From Branchiostoma floridae (taxonomy: Eukaryota > Chordata > Leptocardii > Amphioxiformes > Branchiostomatidae), in assembly GCF_000003815.2 (NCBI RefSeq), contig NC_049994.1, positions 18,361,598 to 18,400,223 on the forward strand: a stretch of DNA of 38,626 nt, in the 5' to 3' direction. Below the pieces are notes generated by a model. It had not been told where the DNA came from. It saw only the letters and a program-made list of their open reading frames with translations, and made no database searches. The translations under genes and the position numbers were made by a program. This document shows positions 10,500 to 20,914 of this stretch, in pieces. Within the stretch, counting starts at the first letter, position 1. Each line of letters starts with the position of its first letter.

Positions 10500-10672
10500 C
10501 ACAAAATAATTCAGGACGCACTGTTCATACAGGCCTGGCAGGAACACTGGCAGCAACTACCAGCATCACTAAACAGACATGTACCAATTGCAACCTGGAA
10601 TACATGTGTGAGGAAGCTTACTACAGCAGTTGGTATTTCTGAAGGCTGCGATGTCCCTGAAGTTTCACAAAG
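10500..10672 (+). CDS. Possible unrelated or diverged exon
   Basis: An open stretch reads QAWQEHWQQLPASLNRH and later TTAVGISEGCDVPEVSQ, ending in CACAAAG before GTGGGA. Exon E also ends in a CAAAG|GTGGGA donor with a (I/S)Q-R/S end, so it could be a very diverged E-like exon. The phase-0 acceptor expected of E is not present, and the similarity is only a few residues. Treat this as weak. Confidence 0.15.
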
Positions 10673-10992
10673 GTGGGAGAATGTTAATTATGATATTACA
10701 TAAGTTTCAAAAGTTGAAAAAAAAGTTCAAGACTGTTGTATACAAATAAGTGTGGCAATAAAAACTATTGTCATGGCGACGGTTTTATTGTTTTAAAAGT
10801 ATCAATGTTTGTTGTTGTGTTGTATTTGTGTTCTATCCTAATGTCGCCTGGCTGTATGTATGAAGATTGTTTTACATGATGAATGTTTGTAGGGCATTGC
10901 TGTTAACAAGATCGGTGATCTCCTGTGACGCGTGATTGATTATTAAATTTTATTACTGTTTCTCATTGATTATACAAATGAGCATCTCATTT

Positions 10993-11085
10993 CAGGGCTC
11001 GAAATTCATTTTGGGCATTAGGTGCACTGGTGCACCCAGCTTGAAAAATCGGGTGCACCAAATTTATTTTGGGTGCACCACATGT
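10993..11085 (+). mobile_element. hAT-like 5' terminal fragment
   Basis: It starts CAGGGCTCGAAATTCATTTT and carries internal GGTGCACC repeats in direct and inverted form. This terminus type is common in animal hAT elements (family knowledge). I could not find the matching inverse end in the window, so it may be a fragment. Confidence 0.35.
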
Positions 11086-11299
11086 AATAAAGTGAATGTC
11101 AGAAATAACTAATTACAAAACTTAATAGATTTTTAAAAGAAGTACCATGACAGACATTTTGGTCATCTTTCTAACACTTAGTTGTCAAGAATATGGTTTA
11201 TACGCATGTAAAACGGACGCTCTATACTGTTAGGCTCCCCCCATGAGGCATCGCCAAAAATTTACGTGCTTGGTTTGCTACTTAGGCCACACCGACTTA

Positions 11300-11304
<5 letters not shown>

Positions 11305-11332
<28 letters not shown>

Positions 11333-11400
11333 TATTGAATTTTATGGATGACATCCTCTGGAGACCCCAAAACTAATGCAAGAGGGCGAAAAGAATAAAA
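11305..11400 (-). repeat. Interspersed tail with (GATT)n
   Basis: A GATT microsatellite (11306-11330) adjoins TTTTATGGATGACATCCTCT, the inverse of the tail seen at 6760 and 12315. Read on the minus strand it is a 3' tail ending in a short tandem repeat, typical of some LINE/SINE families. Confidence 0.5.
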
Positions 11401-12021
11401 ATCCAGCAAAGAAAAAAATGCTGCTAAATCACAGGACCACAAAGCTGGCATTATGAATTGAACCACAGAACACAACTTGTATCAAAAGAAACAAGTCTTT
11501 ATTTGCAGGAGGCACAAGTATGTTGTGTTGTTAATCTTAGACTCAGCTGATCTATGTACTGTTCATGTGTTGTCTACTGTGTCTATTTAAGTTATTGTGT
11601 AATGTGATTTTACTCCATTCTGTTAGATCAACGGTATTCAGAGGTACTGCATACTACATTTGATGAATGAAGATTGAAAGTAACCGATATTTAATTGACA
11701 GTAACGATCAAAGAAGTACATTTATTAGATATGGTTTCAAGGACTCTGACTGATATATGACTGTGATAAGTTAAAGGACAGTCTCAATGTACATGTACAT
11801 GGTGCGGCAATCAAACTGACCTCAACTCCTCTCCCTTAATTTCTCTCATCATTCTGGATAGAACGTATAACTCTTTGAATTCGAAGTTGCATGGGCAATA
11901 TTTGCTGGCCGTCAGTTTTTCATACAACTGTGCAAACGTAACATCCCCTCGCCGATTGTATACCTATCCACAATGATGCCCTCTTTTGATGCTGAAGCAT
12001 TTTGATGGTGTGTTCGTCGTA

Positions 12022-12096
12022 TCATACTATACGAGTAGAGGTTAGGCTCCGTTTAAAAAAAACAGCCGGAGCCTAGCCTCTACTTGGAGAGTATAC
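12022..12096. repeat. Long hairpin, foldback remnant
   Basis: GTAGAGGTTAGGCTCCG (12035-12051) pairs with CGGAGCCTAGCCTCTAC (12067-12083) with one G-T mismatch and a 15-base loop containing an A8 run. Pairing partly continues outward through ATACTATAC / GTATACTAT. It resembles the ends of a small palindromic element with no interior left. Confidence 0.6.
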
Positions 12097-12239
12097 TATG
12101 GTCAAATTGGCAGATTTCAAATTGGCGGCAAAGCAAGACGCATGTGCAGAAGCACTATTTACTAAAATTTTAGCACGTTTGGGGGAGTTTTACAAAAAAC
12201 AGACATACAGGTATGCTGGCCCTTTGGGTCGTCAATTTC

Positions 12240-12350
12240 CGGACTTGCAGAGCTTTGGAGAAGGTGAATTTTTTTTCTTTTTTGAGAACTGGCGAAAACT
12301 AATGCGCGCGCGGATGTCATCCATAAAATTAAGTCAGTGTGGCCTTACTA
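12240..12350 (+). repeat. Interspersed repeat tail
   Basis: A T-rich run, GCGAAAACTAATGCGCGCGC and GGATGTCATCCATAAAATT match 6735-6810. Downstream, 12445-12535 (CCTCCAACATCAGTCAC ... TACTTTGCATC) matches 21983-22022 and 23023-23100, a second dispersed family. Confidence 0.5.
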
Positions 12351-12750
12351 AAAAAAATTGGATACCATTATCCATTAATTTTGTAACTGACAAGATCCCT
12401 AGATTTGTGAAATCTTGTCTATGGCACATTTTGGGGAAAAATCTTTTCCTCCAACATCAGTCACTTAAACAACCACAGTCTGATTTAGAGAAAGCATTTT
12501 AGTTATGGCACAATTTACGCCATCTACTTTGCATCTTAAAAAATTTAAGAACACTCATTAAGTCTAGCAGTCTTGCCACAAAAGAGATTTCTTCTGTGCC
12601 ATAGTTGCTAGGGAAGCCTGGTGGACAAGTTGATTTTTCACCTCAGTGTCATCCCTTTGTAAACACTCAGCGTTCGTAGAACTCAACCTTCGTGAAATGG
12701 GTGAGGGTGTGGTGGTTTGAGGGTGTTTTTATAGACATGTCAGGGGCTAG

Positions 12751-13215
12751 CCTAACAGTATATGATACGTCCGATTGGCAAAATTGTCCGGAATTCTACG
12801 CCTAATGTAGTTGCATCATCCCTTTGGAGTGGAATAATTTGGGTTGGCAGATTGTCATGGTATTTGGAATGAAAATAGTTTATGTCATGAGCTGTGAGCG
12901 AGCGAGTGAGTGAGATAGCGTTGGAGATGTCTTACATAATCAAATGTTAGCATGCAAATCAGGGGCTAATTTGCATAAAAAATGAGGACAGTTTATGAGC
13001 CTAATTCATTTCATGATAGCAGATCTATATACTCAAAGATAAGACACATGTAACTAACAAAGAGAGAAATATTAGCCTAACTGAGTACTAGTAGTGTATT
13101 AGTATGTCCGATTGGTAAGAATTCCCGAAATTTACAGCAAGTCTTCCGCGCAAATTGCATCATCCCTTTGGAGGGTAATAACACGGGAAGGGTTGACAGA
13201 TCGTTATGAGTTTTG
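12751..13215. repeat. Pair of ~120-bp direct repeats, ~330 bp apart
   Basis: Both copies (12751-12865 and 13077-13215) contain AGCCTAAC, a GTCCGATTGG block and GCATCATCCCTTTGGAG in the same order and spacing. The 210 bp between them includes ATGCAAAT and its inverse ATTTGCAT. This is likely part of a modular dispersed repeat. Confidence 0.6.
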
Positions 13216-13289
13216 ATCTCTAAAGATCACGAAAGGCTATGTTCAGTCTCAAATCGCTACTCCGTTCGTCTGTCTCTCTCCAAAATGCC

Positions 13290-14100
13290 TAGTAAGAATA
13301 TTCGACATTTGTATTAAACCAATAGTTCTGTATAGATGTGAACTCTGGGGCAAAGACCCCCTATTGAAAAATCTCTGACAAACCGTCGTCGACAGACTTT
13401 ATTACAGCGAGTTTAAGGAGATCTTCCAATCACTGTGGCTACTCATACTTATTATATGGTGATAGCACTAACTATGATCCTCAACATATATGCAATTTAA
13501 GGACAAGGTTTTCAGATATGTATATTCAAACTTTCTTCCATAATCTGTCTGCCGATACTGGCAAGCTTAGATTTTACAGAAAATGTAAAACCGAATATTG
13601 TATAGAGAAATATCTTGAACTTTGTGACTTTGAGCAACGTTCCGCTACTTGTAAGATAAGAATTAGTGCCCACCCCCTGAAAATTGAAAAGGGGAGATAT
13701 ATGAAGCTACCTGTGTCTGAGAGGATTTGTAAATATTGTCCCTCAAATGCTGTGGAGACGAGAGTCATTTTATCTCTAATTGTTCTTTTTATGATGATAT
13801 AAGAAACCAACTATTTATGAGTGTATCCAAAATACACGCTTACTTTCTAACTATTCCTGACGAGAAATCCATTATACTATTAAAATCAAAGAACCCACAC
13901 ATTCTAAAAGAAGTGGGTAAGTTCGTCTTCCACTGCCTAAAAAAAAGAAATCAAACCCAACAAAATCAGTATAATGGACACTTCAGTAGCACAGCACAGC
14001 ATAGTCATAGAATGTAGTTCCTAAAGTTTGTATTTTCCTTGTTATACATGTTGTTTGTACCTGCAATTAGCCCCCGGGCAAGAACTTGCAATAAACATAT
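13290..14100 (+). pseudogene. CR1/L2-type LINE 3' relic
   Basis: The 5' part reads FDICIKPIVLYRCELWG, the conserved segment downstream of the RT catalytic core in many LINEs. The part at 13518-13750 ends ISAHPLKIEKGRYMKLPVSE then RICKYC, a C-terminal signature of these RT proteins. Near 13756 a one-base loss shifts the frame: the continuation DESHFISNCSFYDDIRNQLF lies in another frame (13759 onward). There are further stops before 13518. The end carries TTAGCCCCCGGGCAAGAAC and AATAAACA (14067-14097), the same 3' tail as at 17938 and 32064. No RT catalytic core remains, so this is a 5'-truncated dead copy. Confidence 0.7.
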
Positions 14101-14890
14101 TATTTAATATGCACATTGCTGCCTAGCTCCGCAATTTAGTACGTTATATACTTCCAATGTGTATAATGGACTATCGAGATAAAACAAATATTGACGACTT
14201 GATACATTGCATGCCATGGACCTTTCCACAAAGTAATAATAGTTTTTTGTACAACCCCCTTTACGTATAATATACGACTCCTGCGGTACAGATCATTATT
14301 GCCGACTTGTTGCTTGCAACAAATGATGATGTAGCATTCTTTGTTTCACAATGCAGTCCACTACATTGTGTATCCCATATGTCTAATGTACAGTCCCTAT
14401 AAACAATCATATCAATGACTACTTAGTTACTGTGAAAAACACTAACCCTGCTCCACTTCGTACATATTTTAAACTTTACGTAACTTTGTCCAGCAATGTA
14501 TTGTACCTGTAGTAACTGTTACATGTACAGACCCTTTTAAAACGTATGATATACGTCCCTGTATACAATATCATCATTGCCCTTATTCTTGGTCTACAGA
14601 TTATCAAATCTTATGGGATACATGTACACCCCATCATGTATAATGTACTATCCCTATAAACCATTTTCTTGTAGTCTTCGATACAAACGTCTGTCGCAAC
14701 TATGACCTTGGGGGTCACTTCCTGTGGGGTCGGGTAGGTCCATGCACAACTGCAGCCATGCTGGCATGACGTAATCACCTAAATATAGAACCATTACACC
14801 ATTACACCCAAATATAGCCACACTGGTTCACTGCCGGACCTATTTTCCAACTACAAACATCCCCTGCAAAACCGTCAGAAGCCACTAAAC
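14101..14890. other. No gene recognised
   Basis: AT-rich sequence with TGTATAATG(G/T)AC(T) blocks recurring near 14158, 14393 and 14637 and similar ACAGTCCCTAT motifs. This hints at a degraded tandem repeat of about 250 bp, not a gene. Confidence 0.35.
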
Positions 14891-14899
14891 GAAAAAACG

Positions 14900-15540
14900 C
14901 CATGTACGTTTCATCTCCTTCTCAAGAACTACCCACATACCAAGTATCAGATCAATCTGTCTGGGCGTTCGCAAGATTTTCTGTTCACAGACACGCACCA
15001 TACAACGGTTTCCAAACATACCTATTGCATTCTGCTAATTACCTCCTAATTTGCATAACAATCATACAATTATGTACATCACTACGTAAGCTATCTGCAT
15101 ACCTACAGTCATTCCGATCCATCGACCCCTGCTTCCATAATTCCTTCTCAAAACCTAACACAAGAATGACTTTCACCGCCCCAGCAAAACCCCTAAGTGG
15201 CCAAAACTTACACACCTTACTATTCATTTACACAGCTACCTACCACTTAAAAATCATCACCCAAACAAGTCCCGAAAAAAATATCAAAACCGGAAGTTCT
15301 GCTGCAGTACAATAACACTCTGCTAGAGCGCCCTGCCGTAACGCAATCCCTACCATTCCTTTGTCATGTCTAACCCTACCCACATACCAAATATCAAAAC
15401 AATCCATCCATGCCTTCCCCAGTTATCAGGCTGACAAACGTCCCTCTCACACAAAAACAGCAGTCAAAACAAGCACTTCGTTTCACCAAGTGAATGAAGT
15501 AATCCCAGACAATTATTTTTATAGAATAACAGCAACACCA
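14900..15540. repeat. Dispersed module with ACCCACATACC
   Basis: Two copies (about 14925-15020 and 15370-15460) share CTACCCACATACCAA then CAATC and a phrase like AGTTAT...ACAAACG. A third copy lies at 22825-22915. The 137-codon open frame across 14902-15315 is repeat-derived and has no domain signature. Confidence 0.5.
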
Positions 15541-15675
15541 TAGTAGGTACTTGATGAGCAAGATCACATACTTCCTAATGTAAACTTAGTATTCCTTTCT
15601 CAATTGCTCCAACAGGCTCTTTGATGGTGTAGAGTACGGTTTTTGGTTGACTTCTACATATTTGTGTCTTTACAG

Positions 15676-15690
15676 AGAAATCATAGAGAG
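15676..15690 (+). pseudogene. Exon B4, 15-nt remnant with intact splice sites
   Basis: Between TCTTTACAG and GTAAGTGATATTTTTAC (the B-type donor context) only 15 nt remain, reading (R/S)-EIIE-(R/S) in the expected phase 2-2. Compared with B1/B3 (81 nt), 66 nt are missing, a multiple of three. It could still be a working micro-exon or just a relic. Its neighbour C4 is broken, which favours a relic. Confidence 0.5.
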
Positions 15691-15827
15691 GTAAGTGATA
15701 TTTTTACATATTTGAAGCAGGTCCCTGGTACAGGACTGGTGCAGTTTGTATTGAAAAAAATGTTTAATATCAATATTATTGACGATATCTTTGATGAAAA
15801 CCTTGCCCATTACTAACTTAATTCCAG

Positions 15828-15868
15828 CCAATACAGCAACCACCTTAAGGTGATTACTCCCTTGCAGG
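15828..15868 (+). pseudogene. Exon C4, truncated remnant
   Basis: After AATTCCAG the sequence CCAATACAGCAACCACCTTA resembles C2 and Cfull (QYSNHLK...). It then runs ACTCCCTTGCAGGGTACC, so a deletion has joined mid-exon sequence to intron sequence that lies downstream of the donor in other copies. No donor remains. A MITE begins six bases further on. Confidence 0.6.
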
Positions 15869-15873
15869 GTACC

Positions 15874-16363
15874 TACACTACCAAAAATGGTAGAAACATA
15901 TTCTTGCAAGAAGAAAATGTAGAATGAAATTCTAAGCAAAACAAGCAAAACAATTAAGAATCTACCAAAAAATCTTAATTCTCAAGCAAAGAACAATTTT
16001 CTTATTCCTCTTTGGTGAAGAAAATTTTTCTCACAACTAAGAATTTTCTGGAACTTTAATCAAAATCTTCTTGTTTTTTCTTATGATGCAAGAAAAAAAA
16101 TTCTAGAAATGCTTGCTTTTTTATAACTCAATACAAGAATTTTTGCTCTTGATGTAAGAAAAGTATTAATTCTTGGTGTAAGTAGAATATTAATCTCAAA
16201 AATGTCTCAAAAATTCAAGCAAAAATTTGCTTGCCCCATGGACAAACACGTTTTTCTGAGATTTTGGGGAGACATAATAATTTTCTTCCTCAACAGGAAG
16301 ATAAAATTTTCTGTGAGGAAGAAAAACAAGATACACACAACAAAAATCATTTTTGGTAGTGTA
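15874..16363. mobile_element. MITE with 16-bp perfect inverted ends
   Basis: TACACTACCAAAAATG (15874-15889) and its exact inverse (16348-16363) bound a 490-bp AT-rich element. If the outer TA is the target duplication, the ends proper are CACTACC, resembling CACTA-type termini. The interior is full of TTCTTG/CAAGAA and AAGAAAATTTTTC-like blocks. No ORF. The paralogous intron after C2 provides an empty site (GGGTACCT). Confidence 0.78.
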
Positions 16364-16583
16364 GCCTGATCAAAATCTTAATGTTATTATGATCACAATT
16401 TTAGTAAGTTATATTATAAATATAAGTTGCTAACACAAGAGGCCTGTATCAGTACTATAGCATACAAGAACTGCATCTGGCCATGTGCAAAACAAATGGG
16501 AACTGCAACAGTGACATTGACAGAACTTGGTAGGGTATGGATCTTGTATGTAGGTCAATTGACGAATTTAGGTCAATTGACAT

Positions 16584-17581
16584 CGGGAAAGAAAAATATG
16601 CCGCGAAAGAAAAAATGCCAGCAAAGAAATCTATGCCGGGAAGCTTGTATGGGCCCCCAGCAGGCCTGCAAGCCTTTGGCATCAACAGAGGCAATAATGC
16701 TTAAGAATGTCTTTCAGAAAGCCAATTAATGTATCCGCGAGAAGTAATTCACAGCATCGCAACAAGCAATAAAGTTCATTGATTTCGTATGTCACAACGG
16801 GTAGTGTACGGCCGCCCTGAAGAATGGTAGAAATATGCTGAATGTTTTGTGCAAAACCGTTCAGAACAGTGTAAACTATTGCTTCACATTGTTTTTTTCT
16901 AATAAATGTGTCACAAGGACTAGTACGTTTTTTATCCAACCCGGCAATCTGAAATTATAAGAGAGGGTGGCATTCGAGATCCAGAATAAGACGGTCGCTC
17001 GAGATCTGAAAAGATACTGAAAACGCTTTCCCACAAGTGCAAAACCTTGCCTTGTCTTATTAGCAAAATGGGCATGCAGTGGCAATATGACAATGACAAT
17101 GGTGGGTTCTCTGGCAATTGATGGCAAAATCTGATAGCACAGCAACTTGCCTTGGCAGTAGCGAGGCAAAGTAGCGAGGCAAAGAAAACAATCCCTACCT
17201 CTGCAAGACTGCAGCAATGGCCTGGAATTGTCCTTCCTTCAACGGGGGGAGGTCCCAGATTTTTTCTGGCTGTCCGTTTGGCCCTCGCTCTTACATGCAC
17301 ATTGAATTTTTTTTACGGTGAGAACTTTTTTCAAATGAGCCGTGTTTAGAAACGTGTGACCCAGACGACCGTTACAAAAATACGTCATCGCGTGACGGGG
17401 CGTGAGCCGGGCTGCCAGCGCTGGTAACGTTTCTGACGGGAAGTTCGCAGATCCATACCAAATGGTTAATGTTTTTTAATGGGGCTCTGTTGATGCCGAA
17501 AGCAGTACAAGCCCGTACAAGCTTCCCGGCATAGATTCCTTTCCTGGGATCTTTCCTTTCGCGGCATACTTTTCTTTCCGG
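16584..17581. mobile_element. Foldback element with ~68-bp inverted ends
   Basis: CGGGAAAGAAAAATATGCCG ... CTATGCCGGGAAGCTTGTA at 16584-16652 is matched in inverse at about 17513-17581 with several mismatches. The arms contain repeated GAAAG/GCC blocks. The ~860-bp interior holds no transposase. It interrupts intron sequence shared with the first unit (GACAGAACTTGGTAGGGTAT at 16517 against 1842). Confidence 0.7.
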
Positions 17582-17937
17582 TGTAACCTCGGTTAAAAAT
17601 TGCGAATCGAACTTACCCCCCCCCCCCCCAAACTAAACAAAAATGCCTTCCTGTCAACAATGTCGCATTCACTTCTTCTAATATATAAGAGCACTTGCCT
17701 TCCTTTGCCAGTTCTAGCATGTTCGGAGCTGGGAAAAAAAAAAGAAATGTAGTTTTTCCTCCATTGGACATGAAAACATTTCATATAACAGGTATGGTCG
17801 AGGATCAACACCTGTTACCTTGAAGGCATCTGAGGTACACTTTGTGCAAACTTTGGAAAGTAAAAACAAAATGTACCAAATTTGACTTTCACATTAACAA
17901 ATGATTGCAAAATTTAGATCATAATCATGACATTGAT

Positions 17938-17985
17938 AATTAGCCTCCGGGCTTGAACTTGCAAATAAACTTTCATATAGATAAT
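17938..17985 (+). repeat. LINE 3' tail copy
   Basis: ATTAGCCTCCGGGCTTGAAC and GCAAATAAAC match the tails at 14067 and 32064. Only the tail is visible here. Upstream, 17582-17930 holds a long C run (about 17617-17630) and no gene. Confidence 0.5.
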
Positions 17986-18018
17986 GAAATTTTCTTTGTT
18001 ATATATTGAATGAAACAG

Positions 18019-18078
18019 CAAACCAGAAACAGGGCTGACTGCAGCAGGAGCAATTGAGGAAGAACAACTAACAGACAG
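18019..18078 (+). CDS. Exon A3, PETG linker module
   Basis: A 60-nt exon between AATGAAACAG and GTCAGT, phase 2-2. It reads K-PETGLTAAGAIEEEQLTD-(R/S), nine bases shorter than A1 and A2. It is followed directly by D2 with no B or C in between, and the junction reads RNETKT. Confidence 0.62.
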
Positions 18079-18179
18079 GTCAGTAATTATTATATCCTTT
18101 TTGTAGGAAGTGTAATGCGGTCTAACTTGCTGATCAAGGTGTTACCTACATTGTCATGTAAGGCGACAGCAAGGAAAAA

Positions 18180-18270
18180 ATCAATTTTATTGATGAGATC
18201 CTCGGCATGCAGACCCCAAATTTTATGATAGGGAGAAAAAACAAGACGGGTAAAAAGAAACAAGATGCCT
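18180..18270 (-). repeat. Interspersed repeat tail copy
   Basis: TTTTATTGATGAGATCCTCG and GACCCCAAATTTTATGA correspond to the minus-strand copy at 11330-11370. It is decayed. Confidence 0.4.
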
Positions 18271-18776
18271 TAATTTTCACTAGTATGACCCAATCTTTTT
18301 ATTCCTGCAATCATTCAAAAAGTACACATTCAAAGTTACAGCAGTGTGGTAGAATAAGTACTAAATTAAATACACAATCATGTAAAAAAAACTATGTACT
18401 AACTAAGTCTTACAAAGTCAGCAACTACACTGAGTGTAGTTGCTGGTTACCAGACACTCAGGTGTCTAATTTCTACTATGACTGTTTCACTGTTTCACTT
18501 CAGTCTAAAACCAGAGTCTCCAAAGACATTTTTTTTCCAAAGTCAGGAAAAAATTCATGAGAGCACTGATGTCAGACATAAAATTTATGTGCAGTGTCTA
18601 TTTGCCATAACTTCAGACTTTTTTTAGAGGTGCTCGAACTGACAGTGGTCTATCTGATAGCTGTTAGAAAATGTTCAGGTTTTGATAAATGAAACTTACT
18701 GAATGGGGTGATCTATCATACAAACTACAATGTAAGGAGTCCAACTTAGTATGTTAATTATTCTATCATGCAACAG

Positions 18777-19482
18777 AAATGAAACCAAGACAATGTCTGA
18801 CGTCGATACGAACAGCCAGGCAAACAAGTTAAAGGACATGGAGTTGTTCACGAAGATTCAACAAAGCAAAGAGCAGGGTTACAGGCAGGCACTGAGAGAA
18901 GCCATTCTCTCCATGGACTCCTGTATGGAGGCAAAAGCTCTACAAGATATTGGCAATTTGCGCCTTCAGAAAGGGAAGCACTTGAAAGATTCAGCAGAGT
19001 TTGACAAGGCTGCTGCCCTGTTTGCTGCTGCCCTACTGCGCTGCACAGATCCAGACATGGGACAAACACTGGAACGTCGTATCAGCTACATGGAGAAACT
19101 CTCCAGACAACTTCTACAGGGGTACACTCCACAGCTGCCAAATGACTGTAGGAGTACTGCCAACAATAATGCCTCAAGGGTGGCAGCTTGTGACACCATG
19201 GCAAAAAGGGTTAGGAAATCCCAGCACCTTACTGAGGTCATTTCTACAGAAATGTTGGTTGCCGCAATAGAAAATAGAGACACGCTCAAAGAGCTTGAGG
19301 CTCTGAAATCTCTTGGTGATTGTTACCTTGAGAAAGGCAAGGAAACCTCTGTAGTATCCCAGTTCTCCAAAGCAGCTACCATGTACAACAAAGCCCTGGC
19401 AATGTGTGACAAGTCTGACAGAGACCTAGAACAGACTCTGCATGATCGACTCTCCTATGCAGAAGAGAGAGCAGCAAAAAGG
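18777..19482 (+). CDS. Exon D2, two-TPR exon
   Basis: A 706-nt exon follows TCATGCAACAG and ends at AGG before GTAAGA, phase 2-0, 235 codons. It starts RNETKTMSDVDTNSQ. TPR 1 (ALQDIGNLRLQKG ... FDKAAALFAAALLRC) is nearly identical to D1. The segment from about 19135 to 19250 is quite different (NDCRSTANNNASRVAACD). TPR 2 (EALKSLGDCYLEKG ... FSKAATMYNKALAMC) is again close to D1. It has stronger splice sites than D1 and leads in frame to E, so it is the better candidate for the expressed copy. Without splicing it stops at 19507. TPRs mediate protein contacts, and the partner is unknown. Confidence 0.82.
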
Positions 19483-19548
19483 GTAAGAATTTTTGCTACA
19501 AAAAGTTGACTTGATGAATGATTTTGCTTACGGGTAGTAAATTAAATA

Positions 19549-20914
19549 CAGTCAAACCTGCCCAAGCGACCACCTCTTCTCAATGACCACTTGGCCATTA
19601 CGAATACGACCGCTTTTTCTTGGTCTGAAAATTTTTTCCCATTGACATAAGCATTAAGCGACCTCTTTATATAATGTATACAACAACCAACTGGCCAACG
19701 CGACCGCCAAATATTGGGACCGCACAGGACCAAATCCCTGCCCATAACGACCGTGTCATTTTCAACCTTCAGATGTCATTGATTTTCGATGATAACTAGT
19801 ATGATTTTGTGCTAAAATCGGCCAGTTTTGGTCGGATTTTGACTGTCATTACGATGTTATGTTTAAAATAAAGATGGTGGCAGATGCATGTGGGTGGATC
19901 TTGCTGTGGCAAACGAATGGTTAGGAGTTTAGCCGGCAGAGGAGTTATTGGCTACAGCGCGTNNNNNNNNNNNNNNNNNNNNNNNNNNNNNNNNNNNNNN
20001 NNNNNNNNNNNNNNNNNNNNNNNNNNNNNNNNNNNNNNNNNNNNNNNNNNNNNNNNNNNNNNTTGGCCTAAAATCACGCTAGTTATCATCGAAAATCGAT
20101 GACATCTCAAGGTTGAAAATGACGCAGTCATTATGGGCAGGGATTTGGTCCTAATGTGGCCTATAACTCCTCTGCCGGCTAAACACCTTCCCATTTGCAA
20201 CAGCAAGATCTGCTTGGAGATTAGAAGTCTACCGTAATATGAGACGAAATTTCGTTATAAGAAAATCTGAATTTAGTTGTTACACTTTCTGAAGTTTTTT
20301 TAAAAATCTTCATTATCAAGTGAACGAATGCTGAAACGTATATAGCCTCATTAACTTTTAAAGAAAGATTTGTGTACCTCATACCAATTCTGAGAAAGAT
20401 TTGTGTGAGTGCTTTTTCCAACAAATTACTGTACATTCACACGTGGGTAAGTACGCTATCCAGACGTACAGGGCATCACAGCAGGCATCGAATTCGAAAG
20501 GTACATCATACAGTAATTTCAGTGGATGGGACGTACAAATACGGCGATCAAGAACACAGCAATTTTTGCGTGTGTGTGTTGTATTTGACATTGAACACCT
20601 CTTACTTACTAAGTCTTTGCGTGTGTGTGCTAATGTTATTTGCCATTAAACACAACGGAAACCATTTATACTATGCATCAGGCATATTGTGAGTTGATAC
20701 TCTTCTAACGGGAGACCTGGCGCATCCCCGTCTTGTAATTAGCCAGCGAAAGGGTATGTCACCCCGAAAGGGGCGGTATCACCCCGTCGTGTGCGAACAT
20801 GTGCGAACATGTTTACATTTGATCACGTCGACCGATGATGATGATGACTCTTCTAACCGACCACCTGTCCAAATCGACCGGCCCCCGGGTGGTTGTCATG
20901 GGCAGGTTTGACTG
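19549..20914. mobile_element. Mariner/pogo-like non-autonomous element
   Basis: It begins CAGTCAAACCTG (19549) and ends with the inverse (20903-20914), with TA on each side. Subterminal GCGACC/GGTCG repeats follow. Inside are further inverted blocks: 19722-19818 against 20063-20160, and 19884-19955 against 20157-20218. Their order (a, c, gap, a', c') is not that of a simple palindrome. The same terminus occurs in the element at 29864-30744. No transposase is seen. Confidence 0.75.
19963..20062. other. Assembly gap of 100 N
   Basis: Exactly 100 N, usually a placeholder for unknown length. It lies between inverted blocks of the element above, where hairpins hinder assembly. Confidence 0.98.

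Noticed and set aside
14902-15315. 137-codon open frame as a gene
   Set aside because: It covers dispersed repeat modules that recur at 15370 and 22825.
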